Origin: Deltaproteobacteria bacterium Ga0077550
Lineage (GTDB): Bacteria > Myxococcota_A > Polyangia > Nannocystales > Nannocystaceae
Reading direction: 5' to 3'
NCBI GenBank assembly: GCA_001464385.1
Contig: LNFB01000037.1
Location: 1-42,447, forward strand
Length of the DNA: 42,447 nt
The translations under genes and the position numbers were made by a program. Below are positions 7,654 to 16,069 of the stretch, in pieces (positions within the stretch are counted from its first letter, which is position 1; each line of letters opens with the position of its first letter). Below the pieces are notes generated by a model. The model worked only from the letters and a program-made list of their open reading frames with translations. It ran no database searches and was not told the DNA's origin.

Positions 7654-9363
7654 ATGCTGCGTCCACGAGCGATCTCCATCCCCCTCGTCGCGAGCGTCCT
7701 CGCCTCGGCCGCGATCCTCGTGCCGACCTCGGATGCGGCGGCCTGCGGCGGCACCTTCTGCGACGGCGGCGGGCCCCAGGTCATGCCCGTCGATCAGCGC
7801 GGCGAGAACATCCTGTTCGTCCGCGACGGCGAGGACATCGAGGCCCACATCCAGATCCAGTACGAGGGCGAGGCCCAGGACTTCGCGTGGATCGTCCCGA
7901 TGATGGCGATCCCGGAGGTCAGCGTCGGCTCCGAGCCGCTGTTCCGCGCGCTGCTGGCCGCCACGGTCCCGACGTTCACGGTCTCGCAGCGCACCGACGG
8001 CGACTGCGGTGGTGGGGGCGGCCTCGGCTGCGGCGCCCAGCGCGACTCCCTCGCGGACGCGGGCTTCGTGGACGACGACACGGACGGGGATGCACCCGGC
8101 GATCCCGTGGTGGCGAAGGGGACCGCGGGCGCGTTCGAGTACGCCGTGCTCGACGGTGAGACGACCGATCAGGTCACGGCCTGGCTCGCAGACAACGGTT
8201 ACGCGAGCGACCCCGAGGCCGCGCCGATCCTCGACGCGTACCTGCAGGCGGGCTTCGTGTTCGTGGCCTTCAAGCTCCGCGGCGGCGCCGGCGTCGACGA
8301 GATCCACCCGGTCGTGCTGCGCTACCGCGGCAGCGAGCCGTGCGTGCCGATCCGCCTGACCCGCATCGCCGCGGTCGACGACATGGGGATCCGCGCGTTC
8401 TTCCTCGGCCAGCACCGGGTCGCCCCGACCAACTATCGCCACGTGCTCATCAACCCGATCCAAATCGACTGGGGCGCGCTCGCGGCGAACTACGACGCGG
8501 TCGTGACGCTGGCCGTCGATGGTGACGAGGCCTCCGGGCACGCGTTCGTGACGGAGTACGCGGGAAACGCGAGCGTCGTGGCGCGCAACGACGTCGAGCC
8601 GCCCGGGCTCGACGGCGCCGCATTCGTCGGCCTCCGGGCCAACGCCGTCGTCGCCGAGCTCGTCCGCCAACACATGCTCGACTGCAGCATCACCGACGAT
8701 CTCGGCAACACCTTCGACGAGACCGGCGGTCCCTGCACCGCCCTGCACCCCCTCGTCGGACCGCTGCTCGAGGAGTTCTTCCCGACGCCCGCCTGGACCA
8801 CCCCGGCCGAGTGGTGGCGCGACCTCGACGGCAGCGAGGAGTACGACACGACCGACTGGCCCGCCGAGGAGTTCGCGGCGCGCTTCGAGGAGCGCATCGC
8901 AGGACCGGCCGAGCACGCGGGAGACCTCCTGCTCGCCAACGTCTACCTGACGCGGCTGTACACGACGATGTCGCCGGCCGAGATGACCGAGGACCCGACC
9001 TTCCACGAGAACCCGATGCTGCCTCCGGTCAGCAACCAGTTCTCCGCGACGGTCGTCTCGGACTGCGACGGGCCCACCCACGTCGAGCTCGCCGACGGCC
9101 GCGTGATCCAGTACGACGACGCCGGCCAGCCGCCGGTGTTCGAGGACATGCCGTACGCGCTGGCCGTCGAGCAGGTGCCGAGCAGCGGCGCACCGATGGT
9201 CCTGCTCGATCACGCCGCGGCGATCGACGACGAGCTCGACGCCTGGAACGCCGCCCAGGACGGCGGCTGCGCCTGCCGCATGGTCGCGCTGCGCAGCGAC
9301 GCTCTGGTGCTGTTCGGGCTCTTCGCCCTCGGCGCGCGGGCCCGCCGGCGCCGCATCGCGTGA
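7654..9363 (+). CDS. DUF2330 secreted protein with MYXO-CTERM-like tail
   Basis: From ATG 7654 the protein is 569 residues: a signal peptide (ending near TSDAAA), then CGGTFCDGGGPQVMPVDQRG and FAWIVPMMAIPEVSVGS, hallmarks of DUF2330. The C-terminus is a Cys pair (GGCACR), a short hydrophobic segment (ALVLFGLFALG) and an Arg cluster (ARARRRRIA). That is the layout of the MYXO-CTERM surface-sorting signal, so the protein is probably anchored or displayed on the cell surface. An in-frame GTG at 7648 is an alternative start; GAGGTG just upstream is the only possible ribosome site. The role of DUF2330 is unknown. It is divergent from the phosphatase operon and convergent with the DUF5329 gene. Confidence 0.88.
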   Translation: MLRPRAISIPLVASVLASAAILVPTSDAAACGGTFCDGGGPQVMPVDQRGENILFVRDGEDIEAHIQIQYEGEAQDFAWIVPMMAIPEVSVGSEPLFRALLAATVPTFTVSQRTDGDCGGGGGLGCGAQRDSLADAGFVDDDTDGDAPGDPVVAKGTAGAFEYAVLDGETTDQVTAWLADNGYASDPEAAPILDAYLQAGFVFVAFKLRGGAGVDEIHPVVLRYRGSEPCVPIRLTRIAAVDDMGIRAFFLGQHRVAPTNYRHVLINPIQIDWGALAANYDAVVTLAVDGDEASGHAFVTEYAGNASVVARNDVEPPGLDGAAFVGLRANAVVAELVRQHMLDCSITDDLGNTFDETGGPCTALHPLVGPLLEEFFPTPAWTTPAEWWRDLDGSEEYDTTDWPAEEFAARFEERIAGPAEHAGDLLLANVYLTRLYTTMSPAEMTEDPTFHENPMLPPVSNQFSATVVSDCDGPTHVELADGRVIQYDDAGQPPVFEDMPYALAVEQVPSSGAPMVLLDHAAAIDDELDAWNAAQDGGCACRMVALRSDALVLFGLFALGARARRRRIA

Positions 9364-9384
9364 CGCCCTGACAGCCTGTGGTGT

Positions 9385-9480
9385 TCGCCACAGGCCGTTC
9401 TCGCCGCAGGCCGTTCTCGCCGCAGGCCGTTCTCGCCGCAGGCCGTTCTCGCCGCAGGCCGTTCTCGCCGCAGGCCGCTA
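9385..9480. repeat. 16-bp tandem repeat, six units
   Basis: Six units of TCGCCGCAGGCCGTTC lie at 9385, 9401, 9417, 9433, 9449 and 9465. The first has one change (ACA for GCA) and the last ends CGCTA. The array occupies the gap between two convergent genes. Its last unit supplies the stop codon (TAG on the minus strand, 9480-9478) of the DUF5329 lipoprotein. Each unit contains the self-complementary GGCC. Confidence 0.95.
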
Positions 9481-10182
9481 TGGTTGGGGCAGCGCCGCGA
9501 GCTGCTCGCGCAGCCACGGCCCCGCGTCGCGCTCGGTTCCGTCGGGCAGACGCACGCGGTACGCCTCGCCGCTCTGCGAGGACCGCGACGCGAGCTGCTC
9601 GATGAAGTCGTCGGCCGTGGCGATGCGATCACCCGCGTTCGACCACTTGTCGCGCAGGTGGCTCGCGGCCTCCTCGGCGGTGTGCTCGCGGCCGTTGCGG
9701 ACGAAGACGATGCCCGAGCCGCGCACGACCGCCAGCAGGGCCTCGATCCGCGCGCGCTCGTCGACGACGGGCGTGGCGGGGGCGGCCTGGGGCGCGTCCG
9801 CGGTGAGCCGCAGCTCGACCCAGTCGTCGCCGACCAGGACGTTGCGCATGGTCTCGACGGCGAGCGCATAGCCGTGGTCCTCGAGCGTGAATCGGACCAC
9901 GTCGCCCTGCGCTGCGTCGGCGGTGGCCAGCGGCGCCTCACCCACGCGCGACACGGCGACGCGCACGCGTCCGCCCGTGACGTCGCCGAGCGCGACCTCG
10001 ACGCGATCGTGGCTGCCCGGCAGCACCGCGCGGCCGCGCTGCACGACCCGCAGCAGGGTGCCCTGGGCCGGCACGTCGATCGGCGGCGGTGCGGCCTGGA
10101 CCGTCGGTGCGCCGACCGTGGTGGCGCCCGCCGGCCCGCCGCACGCGAGCGCGAGCACGAGCAGCCCGCCGATCGACCTCAC
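9478..10182 (-). CDS. DUF5329-family lipoprotein
   Basis: I start this gene at GTG 10182, which overlaps the adenosine deaminase stop (GTGA, 10182-10179), giving 234 residues. The N-terminus MRSIGGLLVLALAC is a lipoprotein signal. Residues of about 55-145 form a beta-rich domain (GDVTGGRVRVAVSRVG, RFTLEDHGYALAVETM) that I do not recognise. The last 90 residues match DUF5329: an Arg-rich helix, FVRNGREHTAEEAASHLRDK, then DDFIEQLASRSSQSGEAYRV and a closing WLREQLAAL. The longer frame reading through the deaminase region is an antisense/out-of-frame extension. DUF5329 has no known function; the conserved pattern suggests a small periplasmic domain. Confidence 0.82.
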   Translation of the reverse strand: MRSIGGLLVLALACGGPAGATTVGAPTVQAAPPPIDVPAQGTLLRVVQRGRAVLPGSHDRVEVALGDVTGGRVRVAVSRVGEAPLATADAAQGDVVRFTLEDHGYALAVETMRNVLVGDDWVELRLTADAPQAAPATPVVDERARIEALLAVVRGSGIVFVRNGREHTAEEAASHLRDKWSNAGDRIATADDFIEQLASRSSQSGEAYRVRLPDGTERDAGPWLREQLAALPQP

Positions 10183-11264
10183 GCCTCGCCGCCCACCGCG
10201 GCCGGCCCAGGATCCGCGCCGCCCTGCTCGTCGAACGAGGCCAGCTCGACGCTGATCTTCTCGAGGTAGCGCCGCTTCTCGTGGTACGGCAGGAATGCGC
10301 TCTTGAAGCCGTTGAGGATCAGCTGCTTGATGTCGCGCAGGCCGAAGCCGAGCCTGGTGTGCAGCAGGTACAGCTCCTTCGACACGGTCGTGTCGGTGAT
10401 GAGCCGGTTGTCCGTGTTCACCGTGATCCGCGAGCCGAGGTTGTAGTAGAGCCGGATCGGGTGGCTCTCGAGCGAGCGCACCGCCCCGGTCTGTACGTTC
10501 GACGACGGGCAGCACTCGAGCGGGATGCGGTGATCGACGACGTAGTGCAGCAGGTCGCCGTCCTCGCGCAGGCGACAGCCGTGGCCGATGCGATGGGCGC
10601 CGCACACGTGCAGCGCCTGGGCGATCGACGCCGGGCCGTAGGCCTCGCCGGCGTGGATCGTGACGTTGATGTTGTTGCGCCGCACCAGCGCGAACGCGTC
10701 CTGGTGATCCTTCGGCGGGTAGTCGTACTCGGCGCCCGCCAGATCGAACCCGACGACGCCGCGGTTCTTGTACGCGACCACGAGCTCGGCCATCTCGAGC
10801 GAGGACTCGGGCGAGATGTTGCGGATGCCGCAGAGGATGAGCCGCACCTCGATGCCGTAGGCGAGCCCGGCGTCGTGCATCGCCTTCAGCACCGTCTCGA
10901 CGATCTGCGTCAGCCGCAGCCCCTGACGGGTGTGCAACATCGGCGAGTAGCGGACCTCCATGTAGCGCACGTTCTCGGCGGCCGCGTCCTCGGCGAGTTC
11001 GTAGGCCGCTCGATACAGCGCGTCGGCCGTCTGCAGCACCGCGAGCGTGACGTCGAATGCCTCGAGGTACTTCACCAGGCTCCCGGTGTTCTCGCCGATG
11101 TGCATCGCACGGGCGAGTCCCGCGAGGTCGGTGGCGGGGAGCGCGACCTTCTGCTCGCGCGCCAGATCGAGCACGGTCTGGAGCCGCATCGACCCATCGA
11201 GGTGGACGTGGAGATCGGTCTTGGGCAGCCGATTGAAGAGGGAAAATGGCAGCAGCTCGTCCAT
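10179..11264 (-). CDS. add: Adenosine deaminase
   Basis: From ATG 11264 this is 361 residues, typical for adenosine deaminase (adenosine to inosine, purine salvage, cytoplasm). The zinc and catalytic motifs are present in order: DLHVHLDGSM (His19, His21), HAGEAYGP, HRIGHGCRL, CPSSNVQTGA and NTDNRLITDTTV with the catalytic Asp. The C-terminus NGFKSAFLPYHEKRRYLEKI is typical. Longer frames upstream (to 11675) add residues without family similarity. An aminodeoxyfutalosine or adenine deaminase is less likely because the NTDNRL/TDTTV and PSSNVQT phrases fit true adenosine deaminases. The following DUF5329 gene is coupled by a 4-base overlap. It is divergent from the lamin-tail operon, 109 bases away. 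Confidence 0.93.
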   Translation of the reverse strand: MDELLPFSLFNRLPKTDLHVHLDGSMRLQTVLDLAREQKVALPATDLAGLARAMHIGENTGSLVKYLEAFDVTLAVLQTADALYRAAYELAEDAAAENVRYMEVRYSPMLHTRQGLRLTQIVETVLKAMHDAGLAYGIEVRLILCGIRNISPESSLEMAELVVAYKNRGVVGFDLAGAEYDYPPKDHQDAFALVRRNNINVTIHAGEAYGPASIAQALHVCGAHRIGHGCRLREDGDLLHYVVDHRIPLECCPSSNVQTGAVRSLESHPIRLYYNLGSRITVNTDNRLITDTTVSKELYLLHTRLGFGLRDIKQLILNGFKSAFLPYHEKRRYLEKISVELASFDEQGGADPGPAAVGGEA

Positions 11265-11356
11265 TGCGTCACGCGAATGCGGCGAAACCAACCGCGCTGG
11301 GGTGAACCGCGCGAAGACCCGCGCGGCCATGCTAGCGCATCGACCTCGCCTTGCCA

Positions 11357-11362
11357 TAGACT
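11357..11362 (+). promoter_or_regulatory. -10-like element for the lamin-tail/nuclease operon
   Basis: TAGACT (11357-11362) lies eleven bases before ATG 11374, and no Shine-Dalgarno is present. The transcript would have almost no leader. No convincing -35 is visible, so this is a weak call that rests partly on the same arrangement at other genes in the window. Confidence 0.35.
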
Positions 11363-11373
11363 CGTCGTCGCGG

Positions 11374-12024
11374 ATGTCGACCAGCTCGGAACGCGCGGCC
11401 CGATCGCCCAGGGTGCCGCAGCCCGTCGCCGTGCGCTGGTCGGGGCCGGTGCTCGGGTGCCTGGTGATCGCGGGCTGCTCGCGCGAGCCCGAGGACCTGA
11501 TCTGCTCCGACGCCGGGCCGGGTGACCTCGTCATCACGGAGATCCGCGGGCCGCAGACCTCGCCCAACTCGCTGCCCCAGTGGATCGAGCTCGCCAACGT
11601 CTCGGGCGACGACCTGGAGCTGGAGGGCCTGCACGTCGCGCTGCAGCGCCCCGACGGCTCGAACCCCGTCGACATGATCGTCCGCTACAAGCGGCCGCTC
11701 CCGGCCGACGATTACTACGTGCTCGGACTCGTCCCCGACACCAGGCTCGAGGGCGGCGTCGACTACGGGCTCGCAGGGGACTACGACGGCGATCTCTACG
11801 AGGACGCCCTGCTCGATCTGGTGTCGTGCGGCGAGATCATCGACCGCGTCGACTACGACAACCTGCCGAAGCTCGGCACGTGGTCGCTCGGCGTGGTGCC
11901 GCCCGACGCCGAGGCCAACGACGACGCCGCGGCGTGGTGTGTCGACGCGACGCCGACCGACGGGCCCACGACGGAGCTCGGCATCCCCGGCACGCCCGGC
12001 GAGGAGAACCGACCGTGCGACTGA
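11374..12024 (+). CDS. Lamin-tail-domain lipoprotein
   Basis: The ORF from ATG 11374 codes for 216 residues. A basic N-terminus and hydrophobic core end in the lipobox IAGC, so it should be lipidated. The rest is a single lamin tail domain (LTD, immunoglobulin-like): GPGDLVITEIRGPQT, then QWIELANVSGDDLELEGLHV, and PADDYYVLGLVPD. It closes with GIPGTPGEENRPCD, a Cys-flanked ending shared with the five-LTD protein two genes on. Bacterial LTDs often accompany secreted nucleases or act as surface or DNA-binding modules. It is the first gene of an operon whose second gene, a nuclease, overlaps its end by 10 bases. An internal GTG near 11430 is an alternative start. Confidence 0.8.
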   Translation: MSTSSERAARSPRVPQPVAVRWSGPVLGCLVIAGCSREPEDLICSDAGPGDLVITEIRGPQTSPNSLPQWIELANVSGDDLELEGLHVALQRPDGSNPVDMIVRYKRPLPADDYYVLGLVPDTRLEGGVDYGLAGDYDGDLYEDALLDLVSCGEIIDRVDYDNLPKLGTWSLGVVPPDAEANDDAAAWCVDATPTDGPTTELGIPGTPGEENRPCD

Positions 12025-13265
12025 GCCGGCTGGCCCTCGTCCTCGCGCTCGCGTGCGGCTGTGGTCAACCCGCGCGCGAGGCCGTACCGGGCCGCTACGA
12101 TCGGCAGCAGCTGGAGCGCACGCTCGCCGATCCCGAGACGCCGCCCGGCCTGCGCATCGGCGAGTTCCAGCTCGCCAACAAGCCCATCGTCGACGGCGAC
12201 ACCATCAAGGTCGTCGGCCTCGACGCGAGCCTCCGCCTGATCGGACTCGACTGCGAGGAGACGTTCAAGAGCGACAAGGCCCTGCGCGCGTACGAGGTCG
12301 GCTTCGCCGAATACCTGGCCAACGAGCAGAAGAAGACCTCGCGCCCGGTCAAGGTGCCGACGCCGCTCGGCATGGACGCCAAGCACTTCGCCGAGGAGTT
12401 CTTCGACGGCGTGACGACGGTCCGGCTCGAGCGCGACCACCCGAAGGACATCCGCGACCGGTACAACCGCTACCTCGCCTACGTGTTCGCGCAGAAGAAG
12501 GGCGAGTGGGTCAACTACAACGTCGAGTGCGTGCGCGCGGGGATGAGCCCGTACTTCGACAAGTACGGCCGCTCGACGCGGTTCCACGAGGACTTCGTGC
12601 AGGCGCAGCGCGAGGCGCAGGCGGCCAAGCGCGGCATCTGGGAGCCCGGCGCCGAGCACTACGTCGACTACTCCGCGCGCCTGGCGTGGTGGAGCGCCCG
12701 CGCCGAATTCGTCACCGCGTTCCAGAACGACGCGCACGACAACCCGAAGCTGATCGCGCTCACCCACTGGGACGCGCTCGAGCAGCTCGAGGGCTACGTC
12801 GGCGACGAGGTCGAGCTGCTCGCCACGGTCGGTGACATCCGCATGGGCAAGGGCAGCGCGCCGACCCGCGTGATGCTGGCCCGCCGCATGTTCAGCGACT
12901 TCGCCCTGGTGTTCTTCGACGACGAGGTGTTCGCCGCGTCGCGGATCGCCGAGGCCAAGGGCGAGTTCGTGCGGGTCCGCGGCACCGTGTCCGAGTACCA
13001 GTTCAAGGGCAAGCGCGGCCGCAAGGGCGAGAAGCAGCTGCAGATGGTCGTGTCGCGCCCCGAGCAGGTCACGTTCGTCGACACGTGGTCGGCCGCCGCC
13101 GCGCTGATGCCCGCCGCTGCCTCGCCGCCGCCCGGCGATCCGACCGAGCCCGATCCCGCGGCGCTGGACGAGCCCACCGCCGACACCGCGGTCGACTCGC
13201 AGGTCCCTCCCGCCGACGACGCACGACCGCCCGAGCTCGACGCCGCCCCAACCCCTGCCGGATGA
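12015..13265 (+). CDS. Secreted staphylococcal-nuclease-like lipoprotein with OB-like tail
   Basis: GTG 12015 is preceded by GAGGAG (12001-12006) and overlaps the previous gene. The 416-residue product has a lipoprotein signal (LALAC, Cys14). A staphylococcal nuclease (SNase) domain follows, with active-site equivalents in place: Asp60 in VDGDT, Arg74 in LRLIGLD, Asp79, Glu82, and Arg in RYNRYLAYVF. Cys80 stands where Thr41 is in the Staphylococcus enzyme. A roughly 50-residue insertion (about 85-135) separates the two halves of the active site. Residues of about 250-350 (VELLATVGDI to LQMVVSRPEQVTF) look like an OB-fold. The tail is Pro/Asp-rich. I infer a calcium-dependent surface DNase/RNase. 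The next gene overlaps by ATGA. Confidence 0.87.
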   Translation: MRLSRLALVLALACGCGQPAREAVPGRYDRQQLERTLADPETPPGLRIGEFQLANKPIVDGDTIKVVGLDASLRLIGLDCEETFKSDKALRAYEVGFAEYLANEQKKTSRPVKVPTPLGMDAKHFAEEFFDGVTTVRLERDHPKDIRDRYNRYLAYVFAQKKGEWVNYNVECVRAGMSPYFDKYGRSTRFHEDFVQAQREAQAAKRGIWEPGAEHYVDYSARLAWWSARAEFVTAFQNDAHDNPKLIALTHWDALEQLEGYVGDEVELLATVGDIRMGKGSAPTRVMLARRMFSDFALVFFDDEVFAASRIAEAKGEFVRVRGTVSEYQFKGKRGRKGEKQLQMVVSRPEQVTFVDTWSAAAALMPAAASPPPGDPTEPDPAALDEPTADTAVDSQVPPADDARPPELDAAPTPAG

Positions 13266-16069
13266 ACGCCATGAACACGCGCGCACGAACTCGAGTGATC
13301 GCCCTTCGCACCCTGGCCTCGGCCTGCGCCCTGGCCGGGCCCGCGGCCTGCGGCGGCGGCGGCTCGGCCCGCGTCGACGCCTGCGGCGCGGACCTGCTCC
13401 CCGGTGACCTCGTCATCACCGAGATCTTCGCCAACCCCGCCGGCGCCGACGAGGGCAACGAGTGGTTCGAGATCTACAACGCGACCGACACGGCGCTCGA
13501 CCTCACGGGCATCGTGCTGCAGACCGCGAAGGACGACGGCAGCTCGGTCAAGGAGCACACCATCGCGGGCCTCACGATCGAGCCCGGCGACTACGTCGTC
13601 GTCGGCGGCGTGCTCGAGGACACGCGGCCCGACCACGTCGACTACGGCTACGGCAACGACCTCGGCGACCTGCGGAACACCGCGGGGACGATCGCGCTGG
13701 GCTGCGGCGGCAACCCGATCGACACGGTCCTCTACCAGACCGCGACCGACGCCACGTCGCGCGGCTTCGACGGCACCCGGACGCCCGACCCCACCACGAA
13801 CGACGACCTGAACCTGTGGTGCGACGCGACCACGATGTTCAGCGACGAGATCCTCGGCACGCCCGGCAGCGTGAACGATCCGTGCACGCCGACCGGTGTG
13901 CCGACCACGTGCAACGAGGACGGGGCGCCGCGCGACGTCATCGCCCCGGCGATCGGCGACCTCGTGCTCAGCGAGTTCCACGCCGACCCCGACATCGTCG
14001 AGGACGACGCCGGCGAGTGGTTCGAGATCTACGCGGCGGCCCGCGTCGATCTCAACGGCGTGTCCTTCGGCAAGGTCGCCGGCGAGCCCGAGGGCAACAT
14101 CGGCGCGGCCGACTGCATCACCGTCGAGGCGGGGACGTACTTCGTCGTCGCGCGCGGCGACGACCCGGCGACCAACGGCGGCCTCCCGAGCGTCGGCGCG
14201 ACCTTCGACTTCAGCCTCGGCAACAGCACCGGCGCCCTGGTCCTCGGCTACGGCGACGACATCCTCGACGAGATCGCGTGGACCGGCACGGACCCGGGCG
14301 CCGCGAGTGCCCTCGATCCCGACTTCCTCACCGCCGAGGGCAACGACAACCCCGAGGCCTTCTGCGCCGCGACCACGCCCTACGGCGACGGCGACCTCGG
14401 CACGCCTGGGGCCGCCAACGACGTCGCCTGCGCCGTCGCCCCGCCGCTCGGCCAGTGCTTCGACGGCAACGGCTATGTCGACGCCATCGCGCCCGCGCCG
14501 GGTGACGTGATCATCACCGAGTTCCACGCCAACCCCGGGGTCGTCGACGACGCGGACGGCGAGTGGTTCGAGCTGCGGGCTGCGGCGCCGTTCCACCTCA
14601 ACGGCGTCGAGTTCGGCCGCGAGGGCACGATCGAGTCCACCGTCGAGGCCAACGAGTGCATCCTCGTCGGCACCGACGACGTCGTCGTCGTCGCGCGGGG
14701 CTCGGACCCGACGACCAACGGCGGGCTGACGCCGGTCAGCGCCGAGTTCGACTTCTCCCTGGGCAACAGCGACGGCAGCCTGTTCGTCGGCTACGCCGGC
14801 ACCGTCCTCGACGAGATCACCTGGGCGAGCAGCGTGTCGGGGGCGACCACCGCCCTCGACCCGTCGATCACCGACGCCGCCGGCAACGACGATCCGCTCA
14901 ACTGGTGCACCTCGACCGTGCCGTACGGCGACGGCGACCTGGGCTCGCCCGCGGAAGTGAACCCCGCGTGCGGCTCGGTGAACCCGAGCGTCTGTACCGA
15001 CGGCGGCACCGAGCGCGACGTCGTGCCGCCGGCCGCGGGTGAGCTCGTCATCACCGAGTTCATGCCCGACCCCTCGGCGGTCGGCGACGCGCAGGGCGAG
15101 TGGTTCGAGGTCCTCGTGCTCGCCGACGTCGACCTCAACGGCCTCGAGCTCGGCACCGAGGTCGGCGACGCCGCGACCGTCGTCCCCGGCGGCGACTGCT
15201 TGTCGGTCACCGCCGGCACGCGGGTGGTGTTCGCCCGCAGCGCGGACTCGGCGACCAACGGCGGGCTCGATCCGGTGGCAGCGACCTTCGACTTCGGCCT
15301 GACCAACGGCGGCGGCAGCCTGTTCGTCGGCTACGGCGGCGAGGCGCTCGACGTCATCACCTGGAGCGGCTCCGACCCGGGCACCGCGAGCAGCCTCGAT
15401 CCCGGCGCCGAGACGCCGGCGGACAACGACGACCAGGCCAACTTCTGCCCGGCGACGGCGCCCTACGGCGCGGGCGACCTCGGCACGCCGGGCGCCGCAG
15501 GTGAGGCGTGCGGCGTCGGCATCCCCGACGGGATGTGCGACGACGGCGGCAACGTCCGGGCGATCGTGGCCGCCGGCGACGGCGACCTCGTGATCAGCGA
15601 GGTGATGGCGAACCCGGCCCAGGTCGCCGACGCCGACGGCGAGTGGTTCGAGGTCGCGGTGATGGCCGACGTCGACCTCAACGGCCTGCAGCTGTACACC
15701 ACCGACGGCGTGACCACCTCGCTCGAGGCCACGCTCGGGGCCGCGAGCTGCATCGAGGTCACCGCGGGGTCGCGGGTGCTGTTCGCCCGCAACCCGACGA
15801 TGATGGAGAACGGCGGCCTGCCCGACGGCGCGCAGGTCTTCGCGTTCGGCCTGGTCAACAGCAACGACGGCATCGCGCTCGGCGTCGCCGACGTGATCCT
15901 CGACGCGGTCGTCTGGACCTCGACGCCGACGGGCGCGTCGCGGAGCCTCGACGAGGCGTTCCTCACCGCGGTCGGCAACGACGATCCGCTGAACTGGTGC
16001 AGCTCGACGTCGCCCTACGGCGACGGCGATCTCGGCACGCCCGCCGACACGAACGACGCCTGCCTGTGA
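13262..16069 (+). CDS. Five-fold lamin-tail-domain surface protein
   Basis: ATG 13262 overlaps the nuclease stop (ATGA), giving 935 residues. A signal peptide with GPAACGGGG fits a lipoprotein. Five LTD copies follow, each opening with a phrase such as GDLVITEIFANP, GDLVLSEFHADP, GDVIITEFHANP, GELVITEFMPDP or GDLVISEVMANP. Each continues with EWFEI/EWFEV and DLNG, and closes with PYGDGDLGTPG and a Cys; copy 1 is the most divergent. Asp/Gly-rich loops suggest calcium binding. Copies 2-5 are close enough to point to internal duplication. It lies between two nuclease genes with overlaps on both sides. I infer a long, rigid surface fibre or scaffold, perhaps holding substrate for the nucleases. 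Confidence 0.87.
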   Translation: MNAMNTRARTRVIALRTLASACALAGPAACGGGGSARVDACGADLLPGDLVITEIFANPAGADEGNEWFEIYNATDTALDLTGIVLQTAKDDGSSVKEHTIAGLTIEPGDYVVVGGVLEDTRPDHVDYGYGNDLGDLRNTAGTIALGCGGNPIDTVLYQTATDATSRGFDGTRTPDPTTNDDLNLWCDATTMFSDEILGTPGSVNDPCTPTGVPTTCNEDGAPRDVIAPAIGDLVLSEFHADPDIVEDDAGEWFEIYAAARVDLNGVSFGKVAGEPEGNIGAADCITVEAGTYFVVARGDDPATNGGLPSVGATFDFSLGNSTGALVLGYGDDILDEIAWTGTDPGAASALDPDFLTAEGNDNPEAFCAATTPYGDGDLGTPGAANDVACAVAPPLGQCFDGNGYVDAIAPAPGDVIITEFHANPGVVDDADGEWFELRAAAPFHLNGVEFGREGTIESTVEANECILVGTDDVVVVARGSDPTTNGGLTPVSAEFDFSLGNSDGSLFVGYAGTVLDEITWASSVSGATTALDPSITDAAGNDDPLNWCTSTVPYGDGDLGSPAEVNPACGSVNPSVCTDGGTERDVVPPAAGELVITEFMPDPSAVGDAQGEWFEVLVLADVDLNGLELGTEVGDAATVVPGGDCLSVTAGTRVVFARSADSATNGGLDPVAATFDFGLTNGGGSLFVGYGGEALDVITWSGSDPGTASSLDPGAETPADNDDQANFCPATAPYGAGDLGTPGAAGEACGVGIPDGMCDDGGNVRAIVAAGDGDLVISEVMANPAQVADADGEWFEVAVMADVDLNGLQLYTTDGVTTSLEATLGAASCIEVTAGSRVLFARNPTMMENGGLPDGAQVFAFGLVNSNDGIALGVADVILDAVVWTSTPTGASRSLDEAFLTAVGNDDPLNWCSSTSPYGDGDLGTPADTNDACL

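Noticed and set aside
9378..9605. Small plus-strand ORF through the 16-bp array
   Set aside because: The product is only repeat translation (FSPQAVLAAGRSRR-like) and overlaps the end of the DUF5329 gene in antisense.
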